Source: Sutcliffiella tianshenii (GTDB taxonomy: Bacteria; Bacillota; Bacilli; Bacillales; Bacillaceae_I). Taken from it: a DNA stretch of 38,521 nucleotides. Under the pieces are notes generated by a model. That model did no database searches, was not told the DNA's origin, and was given only the letters and a program-made list of their open reading frames with translations. The stretch spans positions 1 to 38,521 of the forward strand of contig NZ_JAFBED010000019.1 of assembly GCF_016908565.1 (NCBI RefSeq), read 5' to 3'. The position numbers and the translations under genes were made by a program. This document shows, one piece after another, positions 8,502 through 15,307 of the stretch (its first letter is position 1; every line of letters begins with the position of its first letter).

Positions 8502-8759
8502 ATGATGAAAACAAAAGCAGCTGTTGCTCTTTCAATATTTTCCACATTATTTGCTGGTGCATGGTGGATGAATACGGAGCAGAAAAGAGAATTTGACGAT
8601 AGTATGCACACCACTGATTCTCAGATTGTACTGATTGGAAGCAACCAACTGAACGATCAAGGCAGCTTGAATGTCATCAAACCATTTAAGCCACGCGAGT
8701 ATATTCGTGTAGTAGTGGCGAAAAATAAAGATGAAAAAGACGAAGTGGAGCCAACATGA
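8502..8759 (+). CDS. Small secreted or membrane-anchored hypothetical protein
   Basis: The 85-residue product starts MMKTKAAVALSIFSTLFAGAWW, a short basic N-terminus and a hydrophobic stretch of about 18 residues, consistent with a signal peptide or N-terminal anchor. It lacks a lipobox cysteine. The rest is hydrophilic and ends with a lysine/glutamate-rich tail (KNKDEKDEVEPT). I do not recognise the family. The start could be 8502, 8505 or an upstream GTG at 8490; the ribosome binding site (GGGTGGTGG) is poor. It is divergent from mrpA and followed by a terminator. Confidence 0.6.
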   Translation: MMKTKAAVALSIFSTLFAGAWWMNTEQKREFDDSMHTTDSQIVLIGSNQLNDQGSLNVIKPFKPREYIRVVVAKNKDEKDEVEPT

Positions 8760-8792
8760 CGCACCTGTCAGTAACCCCTCGTTTTAAATAAG

Positions 8793-8827
8793 AAACGGTT
8801 ATATACGTAGTGTATAGCCGTTTTCTT
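8793..8827 (+). terminator. Rho-independent terminator before pgi
   Basis: AAACGGTTATATAC pairs imperfectly with TGTATAGCCGTTT, followed by TCTT. Confidence 0.6.
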
Positions 8828-8877
8828 ATGTCACGAATCCTTTTTGAAACTGTATCCGCTTTCAGAGGGTGACCTTC

Positions 8878-8906
8878 TTGAATTATTGTGTTTTATTAGG
8901 TAAAGT
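8878..8906 (+). promoter_or_regulatory. Candidate sigma-A promoter for pgi
   Basis: TTGAAT (8878-8883), a 17-base spacer and TAAAGT (8901-8906), about 40 bases before the pgi start. Confidence 0.5.
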
Positions 8907-8948
8907 GAAAATTGGCATGGCAAATATGTTTTTTGGAGGGTAAAAACA

Positions 8949-10298
8949 ATGACACATATTCGCTTCGATTATAGTAAGGCATTATCATTTTTCGGCGAAC
9001 ATGAAATTACATACTTAAGGGATGCAGTGAAAGTGGCGCATCATTCTCTACATGAGAAAACAGGGGCAGGTAATGACTATCTGGGATGGATTGATCTCCC
9101 GACTGCTTACGACAAAGAAGAATTTGCACGAATCGTCAAAAGTGCAGAAAAAATCAAATCTGATTCAGACGTACTATTAGTGGTCGGAATTGGCGGTTCC
9201 TATCTTGGAGCCCGTGCTGCACTTGAGATGCTGAATCACTCGTTCTACAATGCATTGTCAAAAGAACAGCGAAAAACACCACAGGTGATTTTCGTCGGAA
9301 ACAACATCAGCTCCACTTACATGAAAGATTTGATGGACCTGTTGGACGGAAAAGACTTTTCCATCAATGTCATTTCAAAATCCGGTACTACTACAGAGCC
9401 TGCGTTGGCTTTCCGCATTTTCCGAAAGATGCTTGAAGAAAAATACGGTAAGGAAGAAGCACGCAAACGCATTTATGCAACAACAGACAAAGCACGCGGT
9501 GCATTAAAAACGCTTGCGACGGAAGAAGGATACGAATCCTTCATTATTCCTGATGACGTTGGGGGCCGCTATTCGGTTCTGACGGCAGTTGGATTATTGC
9601 CTATCGCGGTTTCTGGTGCAGACATCGAGGCAATGATGAAGGGTGCAGCACAGGCAAGCAGTGACTTCGCAGAATCTGAGTTGGAAGACAATGCAGCCTA
9701 TCAGTATGCTGCAGTCCGCAATGTTCTTTACAACAAAGGCAAGACGATTGAAATGCTCATCAACTACGAGCCGGGACTTCAGTATTTCTCTGAATGGTGG
9801 AAGCAACTGTTTGGTGAAAGTGAAGGAAAAGACCAAAAAGGTATTTTCCCTGCATCCGCAAACTTCTCGACAGACCTCCATTCCATGGGTCAATATGTAC
9901 AGGAGGGCCGCCGTGACTTGTTTGAGACAATCATCAAGGTGGATACTCCTAGACATGAGCTTACAGTGGAAGCTGAAGAAAACGATCTGGATGGCTTGAA
10001 CTATCTTGCTGGTGAGACTGTTGATTTTGTTAACACGAAAGCTTATGAGGGTACATTACTTGCACATACAGACGGTGGAGTGCCGAACCTGGTTGTGAAC
10101 ATTCCTGCAATGGATGCCTATACATTCGGCTACCTTGTATACTTCTTTGAAAAGGCATGTGCGATGAGCGGGTACCTGCTTGGCGTCAATCCTTTCGACC
10201 AGCCAGGGGTGGAAGCCTATAAGGTGAACATGTTCGCTCTATTAGGCAAACCAGGCTTTGAAGAGGTAAAAGCAGAGCTTGAGAAGCGATTGAAATAA
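8949..10298 (+). CDS. pgi: Glucose-6-phosphate isomerase
   Basis: The 449-residue enzyme interconverts glucose 6-phosphate and fructose 6-phosphate in glycolysis and gluconeogenesis. Sugar-phosphate binding motifs are visible: [12 protein letters not shown] (80-91) and SKSGTTTE (143-150). Catalytic candidates are E290 ([10 protein letters not shown]), H311 (STDLHSMGQ) and K425 ([10 protein letters not shown]). Length matches the Bacillus enzyme. GGAGGG lies nine bases before the ATG. It is followed by a strong terminator, so it is probably monocistronic. Confidence 0.97.
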   Translation: MTHIRFDYSKALSFFGEHEITYLRDAVKVAHHSLHEKTGAGNDYLGWIDLPTAYDKEEFARIVKSAEKIKSDSDVLLVVGIGGSYLGARAALEMLNHSFYNALSKEQRKTPQVIFVGNNISSTYMKDLMDLLDGKDFSINVISKSGTTTEPALAFRIFRKMLEEKYGKEEARKRIYATTDKARGALKTLATEEGYESFIIPDDVGGRYSVLTAVGLLPIAVSGADIEAMMKGAAQASSDFAESELEDNAAYQYAAVRNVLYNKGKTIEMLINYEPGLQYFSEWWKQLFGESEGKDQKGIFPASANFSTDLHSMGQYVQEGRRDLFETIIKVDTPRHELTVEAEENDLDGLNYLAGETVDFVNTKAYEGTLLAHTDGGVPNLVVNIPAMDAYTFGYLVYFFEKACAMSGYLLGVNPFDQPGVEAYKVNMFALLGKPGFEEVKAELEKRLK

Positions 10299-10310
10299 TG
10301 TGAGACATAC

Positions 10311-10343
10311 AAAAAGCTGCCGGGTTTGCGGGCAGCTTTTTTT
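10311..10343 (+). terminator. Terminator of pgi
   Basis: AAGCTGCC pairs with GGCAGCTT, followed by a run of T. Confidence 0.8.
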
Positions 10344-10406
10344 CATGCTTTTGCATGACAACCACTCCATAAGGGAACTCTACCTATTATAAAAGGAGGG
10401 ATTTCC

Positions 10407-10814
10407 ATGATTCCAATTCCTTCTAAGCTGGAAGGTACGGAGTTTCATCTATACAAGCTGGAGCAGGAACTAAAAAGTCTCGGCTATTCGATCGGCGGTG
10501 GCTGGGAATATGACCATGGCTATTTTGATTATGAAATCGACAGTGAAGTAGGCTACCAATTCTTACGTGTTCCCTTTCAGGCGGTAGATGGGCAGCTTGA
10601 TTCCCAAGGTACGAGCGTGAGATTAGGGAGACCTTTTTTACTATCCCATAAGTACCAAAGAGGTTTAGATGATAATGTGCATGTGGACAATGCAACAGCT
10701 TCATTTGATCAGTTTTCCGAACCGGTGGACCCGGACGCATCTTTTCCAAAAAAATACATCGATTTAGGCAAAGACCTTGTAAAAGAATTGGAAGCTGTAC
10801 TTATCCGCGATTAA
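10407..10814 (+). CDS. yugN: YugN-like family protein
   Basis: The 135-residue cytosolic protein matches the YugN family as I remember it: it starts MIPIPSKLEGTEF, with the GGGWEYDHGYFDYEID and LRVPFQAVDGQLD blocks. Function unknown. AAAAGGAGGG precedes the ATG. The neighbourhood (pgi upstream, yugO convergent) agrees with B. subtilis. Its TAA stop overlaps the yugO stop on the other strand within TTAA (10811-10814), and no terminator lies between them. Confidence 0.88.
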   Translation: MIPIPSKLEGTEFHLYKLEQELKSLGYSIGGGWEYDHGYFDYEIDSEVGYQFLRVPFQAVDGQLDSQGTSVRLGRPFLLSHKYQRGLDDNVHVDNATASFDQFSEPVDPDASFPKKYIDLGKDLVKELEAVLIRD

Positions 10815-11821
10815 TCTTTAATGACCAAAAGGCTATCATCAGCCTGAATAAGCGTGAAGAGGGGAGGGTTGACCATCGTATCCTCTCTTCTTTTTATGCC
10901 TATCAATAGTATTTTGTCTTGTAACAGTTGGTTGCTCAATTTCTCAAAAGTCGTCCCGATATACGATTCATCCGCATCCAGATACTTAAGCTTGCTGCCT
11001 TTTAGTTGGTCGAGCATATTCAGGACAGTATTGGACATGCCATATGAAACCATACTATTGATCATGACATAACTGGATAGCATGTTGGTCTGGATGATTT
11101 CATCGGCACCTGCCCGCCTGGCATTCTTGACCTGGGCTGAGGTCAGTATCTCCACAATGGTATGGACGTCAGGATTCAACCCCTTAACAGTCAATAATGT
11201 CAAGACGGCATTCATGTCTGCCTGGACTTCATCCTTGCTCTGGTCGGATGTGATGACAACGAGTGAAGCTTTTTTAACATTGGCTTTCAAAAGCACCTGA
11301 TCATATATCGGATTTCCTTTGATATAGTGTACATTTTGGTCATGTAGCGGGTTTTGCTGTAAGGTCTGATCAATCAAGACAACCGCCACAGGCTTCTGTA
11401 TCAGCCCCCTGATCTGCATCAAAGATTCTTTGACCCTTTCATTCCAGCCGACAATAATGATATGTTCCTCACCTTTATATTCCACTTTGCCCTCCAAATA
11501 TGCATTTTGTGTAGCCACAGCACTGGCTGCAAGCGCAACAAAATACGTAGTCACAAAACCTGTCCCGAAAAATATCAATAGAATGGCCAATGATCTTCCT
11601 GTAACCGTAACAGGCACGTAATCCCCGTAGCCCAGTGTGGCTGTTGTTACAACAGCCCACCATATCCCATCGAATATTCTGGGGAACTCTGCCGGTTCGA
11701 TGAAATGTATCAACACTCCAAATGAGATATTTATGATGAAAATAATACAAAGAATCCTAGTGATGACAGGCCAATGTACAAAAGCGAATAAAAAAGAAGT
11801 ATTACTTTTGAAATTCTTCAT
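10811..11821 (-). CDS. yugO: Potassium channel YugO (ion-channel plus RCK/TrkA-N domain)
   Basis: The 336-residue product has TM1 (about 20-41), a pore loop with the K+ selectivity filter TTATLGYGD (59-67) and TM2 (about 77-100). An RCK domain follows, beginning with a Rossmann strand (HIIIVGWNERVKES, about 120-133) and ending with a TrkA-C-like part (GSKLKYLDADESYIGTTF). YugO in B. subtilis is the K+ channel involved in biofilm electrical signalling. Its ATG overlaps the TGA of the upstream mstX gene (ATGA, 11818-11821), so expression is probably coupled. Confidence 0.93.
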   Translation of the reverse strand: MKNFKSNTSFLFAFVHWPVITRILCIIFIINISFGVLIHFIEPAEFPRIFDGIWWAVVTTATLGYGDYVPVTVTGRSLAILLIFFGTGFVTTYFVALAASAVATQNAYLEGKVEYKGEEHIIIVGWNERVKESLMQIRGLIQKPVAVVLIDQTLQQNPLHDQNVHYIKGNPIYDQVLLKANVKKASLVVITSDQSKDEVQADMNAVLTLLTVKGLNPDVHTIVEILTSAQVKNARRAGADEIIQTNMLSSYVMINSMVSYGMSNTVLNMLDQLKGSKLKYLDADESYIGTTFEKLSNQLLQDKILLIGIKRREDTMVNPPLFTLIQADDSLLVIKD

Positions 11822-12069
11822 GACTCCGTTTCCTCATCAGAGACAAAAGAAAGTACTTCTTTCAATATCAGATTGATTTTTTTCGTCAAGGCGCTTTCTC
11901 CAAACTTCTCTTTTCCAGCCTGTATCAGTGCGATGACCTCCTCATCAAATTCAATGATGGCTTTATCTGCTTCTGCTTCATTATAGAACTCGATAAAGCG
12001 GTCCAGGCTTTCATTCATCTGGTCTATTGCATCACTTAAGGCTTCTTTTTCATCAGGTTTCAGCTTCAT
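11818..12069 (-). CDS. mstX: Mistic-like protein MstX (short form), coupled to YugO
   Basis: The 83-residue product closely resembles residues about 27-110 of B. subtilis Mistic. Compare KPDEKEALSDAIDQMNESLD and FIEFYNEAEADKAIIEFDEE with the remembered SEEKEQLSTAIDRMNEGLD and FIQLYNESEIDEPLIQLDDD. It is acidic and all-helical with no classical membrane helix, as expected for Mistic. It lacks the Mistic N-terminal extension, like the roughly 84-residue homologues of other bacilli. The ATG at 12069 follows AGAGGTGA. The open frame upstream to 12204 is not used here because it has no ribosome binding site and runs into the divergent gene. The stop overlaps the yugO start by four bases. Confidence 0.88.
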   Translation of the reverse strand: MKLKPDEKEALSDAIDQMNESLDRFIEFYNEAEADKAIIEFDEEVIALIQAGKEKFGESALTKKINLILKEVLSFVSDEETES

Positions 12070-12194
12070 TATGTTCACCTCTTTTTCTATTCTTGACAAT
12101 AGAGGCAAGGGCTTAAACTTTTGTGGCATAAATATGGGGAAAAAAGCAAAAATATAAAGATGAAGAACCAAGTTAAAATGCGGGAGTGATAAAT

Positions 12195-12380
12195 ATGGAA
12201 GCAAAACGTGTGAAACAGATTCTTTCCTCTTCAGCGGATATAAATGTAACTTTTCAAGGAACAGAAGTATGGATCGACGCCTTGAGCGAGGACGGCAGAA
12301 CAGCTACCGTCCATCTTCGCGGACCTGGTGAAGAAAGAACGACCGTAGATATACATGACTTGCAGGAAGTGGAAAGATAA
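12195..12380 (+). CDS. sspH: H-type small acid-soluble spore protein
   Basis: The 61-residue product resembles SspH: it starts M-x-x-x-RVKQIL, then DINVTFQGTEVWIDAL, TATVHL and a C-terminal DLQEVER. SspH-type SASPs accumulate in the forespore core. GGAG lies eight bases before the ATG at 12195; the GTG nine bases earlier is rejected because it overlaps this site. A sigma-G-like promoter is expected, and a weak candidate is GCATA then AAAAATA about 17 bases later, upstream of the gene. Divergent from mstX-yugO; a terminator follows. Confidence 0.82.
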   Translation: MEAKRVKQILSSSADINVTFQGTEVWIDALSEDGRTATVHLRGPGEERTTVDIHDLQEVER

Positions 12381-12387
12381 CATGAAG

Positions 12388-12413
12388 GAGACTCGATGTT
12401 GAGTCTCTTTTTT
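12388..12413 (+). terminator. Terminator of sspH
   Basis: GAGACTC (12388-12394) pairs with GAGTCTC (12401-12407), loop GATGTT, then a T run. Confidence 0.85.
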
Positions 12414-12483
12414 AATGTGCTCACAAGAGTTTGTCTGCGGGGGAGAGGGGGTAAATTCTTATTAAAACGAAGAGGTGAGATTT

Positions 12484-12660
12484 ATGACATCATTTAACGA
12501 AACAGCAATCATTTCCTATGTGGAATCGAGGATCAAAGATTATAAGATGGAGATGGAAGCGGCGACACCGGGTGAATTACAGCACGATATCATAGTAGGG
12601 AAGATAGAGGCATTTAACGAATTTTTAGAGCACTTTGGATATGAAAGAATTCAAAGGTAA
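12484..12660 (+). CDS. Small hypothetical protein (58 residues)
   Basis: The 58-residue product is hydrophilic and predicted mostly helical, with ESRIKDYKMEMEAATPGELQ and KIEAFNEFLEHFGYERIQR. I do not recognise it. AGAGGTGA lies seven bases before the ATG at 12484, which is preferred over the in-frame GTG at 12475 inside that site. It stands alone between the sspH terminator and a strong hairpin shared with the convergent symporter. Confidence 0.65.
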   Translation: MTSFNETAIISYVESRIKDYKMEMEAATPGELQHDIIVGKIEAFNEFLEHFGYERIQR

Positions 12661-12688
12661 AATAAATTCACCAACTCCATTAAATAAA

Positions 12689-12728
12689 GAAAGCGGAGGA
12701 CTCAAAATTTGAGCCCTCCGCTTATTTT
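12689..12728. terminator. Bidirectional terminator, small ORF / symporter
   Basis: AAGCGGAGG-CTCAAA pairs with TTTGAG-CCTCCGCTT, with AT-rich flanks containing T-rich stretches on both strands. Confidence 0.75.
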
Positions 12729-12729
12729 A

Positions 12730-13893
12730 CTAGTTGGTATTTCCCGTCAATCGATCAACTGCGTTAGCAATTGCTCCATCCCCGGTCACGTTACAAGCCG
12801 TGCCGAAGCTATCCTGTGCCAGATACAGTGCAATCATCAAGGAAACGAGTGTCTCGTCAAAGCCGAGCATGGACTGCAATAGTCCCAATGCCGCCATTAC
12901 AGCACCGCCAGGGACGCCAGGAGCGGCAATCATCGTCACACCGAGCATAAGGATAAATTGCAGGATGGTCGCGAACGAATAATCCATTCCATTGATAAAC
13001 ATGACTGCCATCGCACAGGAGACGATGGTGATAGTACTCCCTGATAGATGGATGGTTGCCAGCAGCGGGACAGTGAAGTCCGCTGCTTTATCTTTTACGC
13101 CCATTTTCTTTGCACGCTCAAGCGTAACCGGTATCGTAGAAGCTGACGATTGGGTGCCAAGGGCAGTAAAATAGGCCGGCATCATCGTCTTGAGCATTTT
13201 AAAAGGATTTTTCTTGGAGATTGTCCCACTTAAAGTATATTGGAAAAGCAGCATGACGAGATGAAGCAGAATGATCAGGATGAAAACCTTGGCGAATACA
13301 GAAATGATAGTTTGGACTTGACCGCCATAGGTCATATTCGCAAAAATCCCCAATATATGAAACGGTAAAAGGGGGATGATGATTTTCGAAATAACAAGCT
13401 CGATAATCTGCCTGAACTCAACCATCACTGTTTTAAGTGCATTCCCTTTGATAGCAGCCATCCCTAGACCAAGAGTGAAGGCGATTACCAATGAGGTCAT
13501 CACTTCGAGCGGTGCCGGGATTTCAAGCTTAAAGAAAGGTGCAAGCAGAGATTCTTCTGGATTCTCAAAAGCTTTGGACAGATTTGCATTTTTCAAAAGG
13601 GTTGGAAAAAGGAAGCTTGCTGCGAAAAATGCCAAAAGACCTGCCGCAACAGTGGATAGATAGGCCAATCCGGTAGTGATCCCCAAGAGTTTTCCGGCCC
13701 CCTTGCCAAGTTCCCCGATACCAGGTGCGATGAATGCAATGATAATAAGTGGGATGGCAAAGCCGAGGAAATTCCCGAAAATTTCATTGAACGTTACAAA
13801 AACCTTTATAAACCACTGTGGTGCAAAATTCCCAACGATGATACCTAAAGAAATTGCTAATATGATTCTTGGTAAAAGTCCGAATTTTTTCAT
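12730..13893 (-). CDS. Dicarboxylate/amino acid:cation symporter (SDF/DAACS family)
   Basis: The 387-residue polytopic protein belongs to the GltP/DctA/SstT superfamily, which imports glutamate, aspartate, C4-dicarboxylates or Ser/Thr with Na+ or H+. The serine-rich hairpin ALGTQSSASTIPVTLERA (about 245-262) and the late motif NVTGDGAIANAVDRLTG (near the C-terminus) are diagnostic. It is slightly shorter than typical GltP (about 410-430). Substrate cannot be decided from sequence. A GGGAGGACACC ribosome binding site precedes the ATG. A palindrome lies upstream (13944-13957). Confidence 0.88.
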   Translation of the reverse strand: MKKFGLLPRIILAISLGIIVGNFAPQWFIKVFVTFNEIFGNFLGFAIPLIIIAFIAPGIGELGKGAGKLLGITTGLAYLSTVAAGLLAFFAASFLFPTLLKNANLSKAFENPEESLLAPFFKLEIPAPLEVMTSLVIAFTLGLGMAAIKGNALKTVMVEFRQIIELVISKIIIPLLPFHILGIFANMTYGGQVQTIISVFAKVFILIILLHLVMLLFQYTLSGTISKKNPFKMLKTMMPAYFTALGTQSSASTIPVTLERAKKMGVKDKAADFTVPLLATIHLSGSTITIVSCAMAVMFINGMDYSFATILQFILMLGVTMIAAPGVPGGAVMAALGLLQSMLGFDETLVSLMIALYLAQDSFGTACNVTGDGAIANAVDRLTGNTN

Positions 13894-14172
13894 GGTGTCC
13901 TCCCTAAAAGTACAGTTGTCTCTTTTCGGAAAAGCTATTGTATTATGTTACAACATATAATCATAAAAAGGAAAGAATAAAATTCCCTGAATATCAATTA
14001 TTTTTTTCCAGATAAAATTTTTTTTTGGAGCAGGTTTATAATTTGGATTATCTTGGGTACACTACTACAGAAATTCACCATCGTTGCAGCTTTTTGCTGC
14101 ATAATCTTCATTGCCGCTTTCCAGCAACACCGTCACATTCAGATGGAAGTTACTAGCAAAACCAAATAAAAC
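13894..14172. other. Intergenic region, symporter / cspB
   Basis: It holds the symporter ribosome binding site, an operator-like palindrome TATGTT-AC-AACATA (13944-13957), and a small hairpin GCAGC-TTTTT-GCTGC near 14086-14100. The cspB promoter begins just after. No coding sequence is seen. Confidence 0.4.
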
Positions 14173-14201
14173 TTGATTTTTAAAAGATTAACCTCTATGA
14201 T
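14173..14201 (+). promoter_or_regulatory. Sigma-A promoter for cspB
   Basis: TTGATT (14173-14178), a 17-base spacer and TATGAT (14196-14201). It implies an untranslated leader of about 120 bases before cspB, in line with the long structured leaders of cold-shock genes. Confidence 0.7.
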
Positions 14202-14329
14202 TAAGTTAATTGTTTTTGTTCGGTAAGGCTGATAGAAGGAATTTACTTCAACGTTTTTCGTCTTGAAAGATTATGCAGAGCAAGAATGGTAATACAATTG
14301 TGGATTCATCCACTGTAGGAGGAAACATT

Positions 14330-14527
14330 ATGTTACAAGGTAAAGTAAAATGGTTCAACGCTGAAAAAGGTTTCGGTTTCATCGAAGTAGAAGGACAAGA
14401 CGATGTATTCGTACACTTCTCTGCTATCCAAGGCGAAGGTTTCAAATCTTTAGAAGAAGGTCAAACTGTATCTTTCGAAATCGAACAAGGCGCTCGTGGA
14501 CCACAAGCAACTAACGTTCAAAAGTAA
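14330..14527 (+). CDS. cspB: Cold shock protein CspB
   Basis: The 65-residue protein is one cold-shock domain that binds single-stranded RNA/DNA and acts as an RNA chaperone. RNP1 (KGFGFIEV) and RNP2 (DVFVHFSAI) are intact, and [15 protein letters not shown] and [15 protein letters not shown] closely match B. subtilis CspB. The ATG at 14330 follows AGGAGG. The in-frame start at 14273 is rejected because it lies in the leader without a ribosome binding site. Codon choice is that of a highly expressed gene. Own promoter and terminator. Confidence 0.95.
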   Translation: MLQGKVKWFNAEKGFGFIEVEGQDDVFVHFSAIQGEGFKSLEEGQTVSFEIEQGARGPQATNVQK

Positions 14528-14541
14528 TAGTTTTTGACGAG

Positions 14542-14573
14542 AAAAAGCTCCCTTTATGGGGGCTTTTTTTTTG
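14542..14573 (+). terminator. Terminator of cspB
   Basis: AAGCTCCC pairs with GGGGGCTT, followed by nine T. Confidence 0.85.
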
Positions 14574-15194
14574 CGTTTTTTTAGAAGGCAGACTAATTTT
14601 GGTTGGATGTAAAATGTATTTTTAATCATTTTGCTCACGTCTCTAGCATTTCCTTTCTATAATATATGGAAGTCTTATTTGATTAAATAGAGTTTGAATG
14701 GGAGTAAGTCTACCGATTTTGAATATGGTATCCAGCGCAGATAAACGTTGTGAAATTTTTCAGGGAGGACTTTTCATTCCTTGAATATAATAAAATTATG
14801 GATCGATATCTTGAATTTATGGGAATTTAAACAGTTTTTTATTGGATATCAAGTAACGAAAAGGGGAGCCAAAGATATAAAATCTCGGCTTCCTTTCAAA
14901 TTACTCATTTATCGGTAAATTATGTAATAAAATGAAACGGATTTATTATATTACCCAAAAGTTTATCTTCTGAGGTTGAGAACACCAAAAGTAGCGAAAA
15001 GCAGATGAAATAAAGGTTTTTCGGTATGAAAAGGGTAGAAAATGTAGGCGAAAAGCAGTCAATTGAGTGGTAGTATAATAGCTTTTAGAGGTAAAATATC
15101 AAAGTATACCTAAATTTTGGAGACAAATCCAAGAGTAACAAGGTGTAAAAAATATATTTTAAAAGATATAATATGAATAGGACAAGTTTTAATG
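14574..15194. other. Long AT-rich intergenic region upstream of the histidine kinase
   Basis: About 700 bases separate cspB and the kinase without a credible gene on either strand. Seen inside are two copies of CGAAAAGCAG (14995-15004 and 15049-15058), each preceded by GTAG, start to start 54 bases apart. Two GATATC sites lie near 14806 and 14845. I find no paired LytTR-type sites. Confidence 0.4.
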
Positions 15195-15203
15195 TGCTAT
15201 ACT
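15195..15203 (+). promoter_or_regulatory. Extended -10 promoter for the kinase/regulator operon
   Basis: TGCTATACT (15195-15203) matches an extended -10 element. A convincing -35 is absent, which is normal for this class. It lies about 105 bases before the kinase start. Confidence 0.5.
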
Positions 15204-15307
15204 AATCATCTTTTTCTTCAATCTTCCTATGCACCAAACTACTAGATTCTATATTCTAGTTTTCTTAATCATATGTCATAGATGGGGCATCTGAGAAAGG
15301 AATGAAA

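Noticed and set aside
12070-12204. Open frame extending mstX upstream by 45 codons
   Set aside because: It has no ribosome binding site and overlaps the divergent sspH start region. The homologous Mistic extension of B. subtilis does not resemble it as far as I can recall, while AGAGGTGA precedes the internal ATG at 12069.
14574-15301. LytTR binding-site pairs upstream of the kinase
   Set aside because: One single match to the half-site (AAAGTTTAT near 14959) exists, but no second copy at the required 12-13 base gap.
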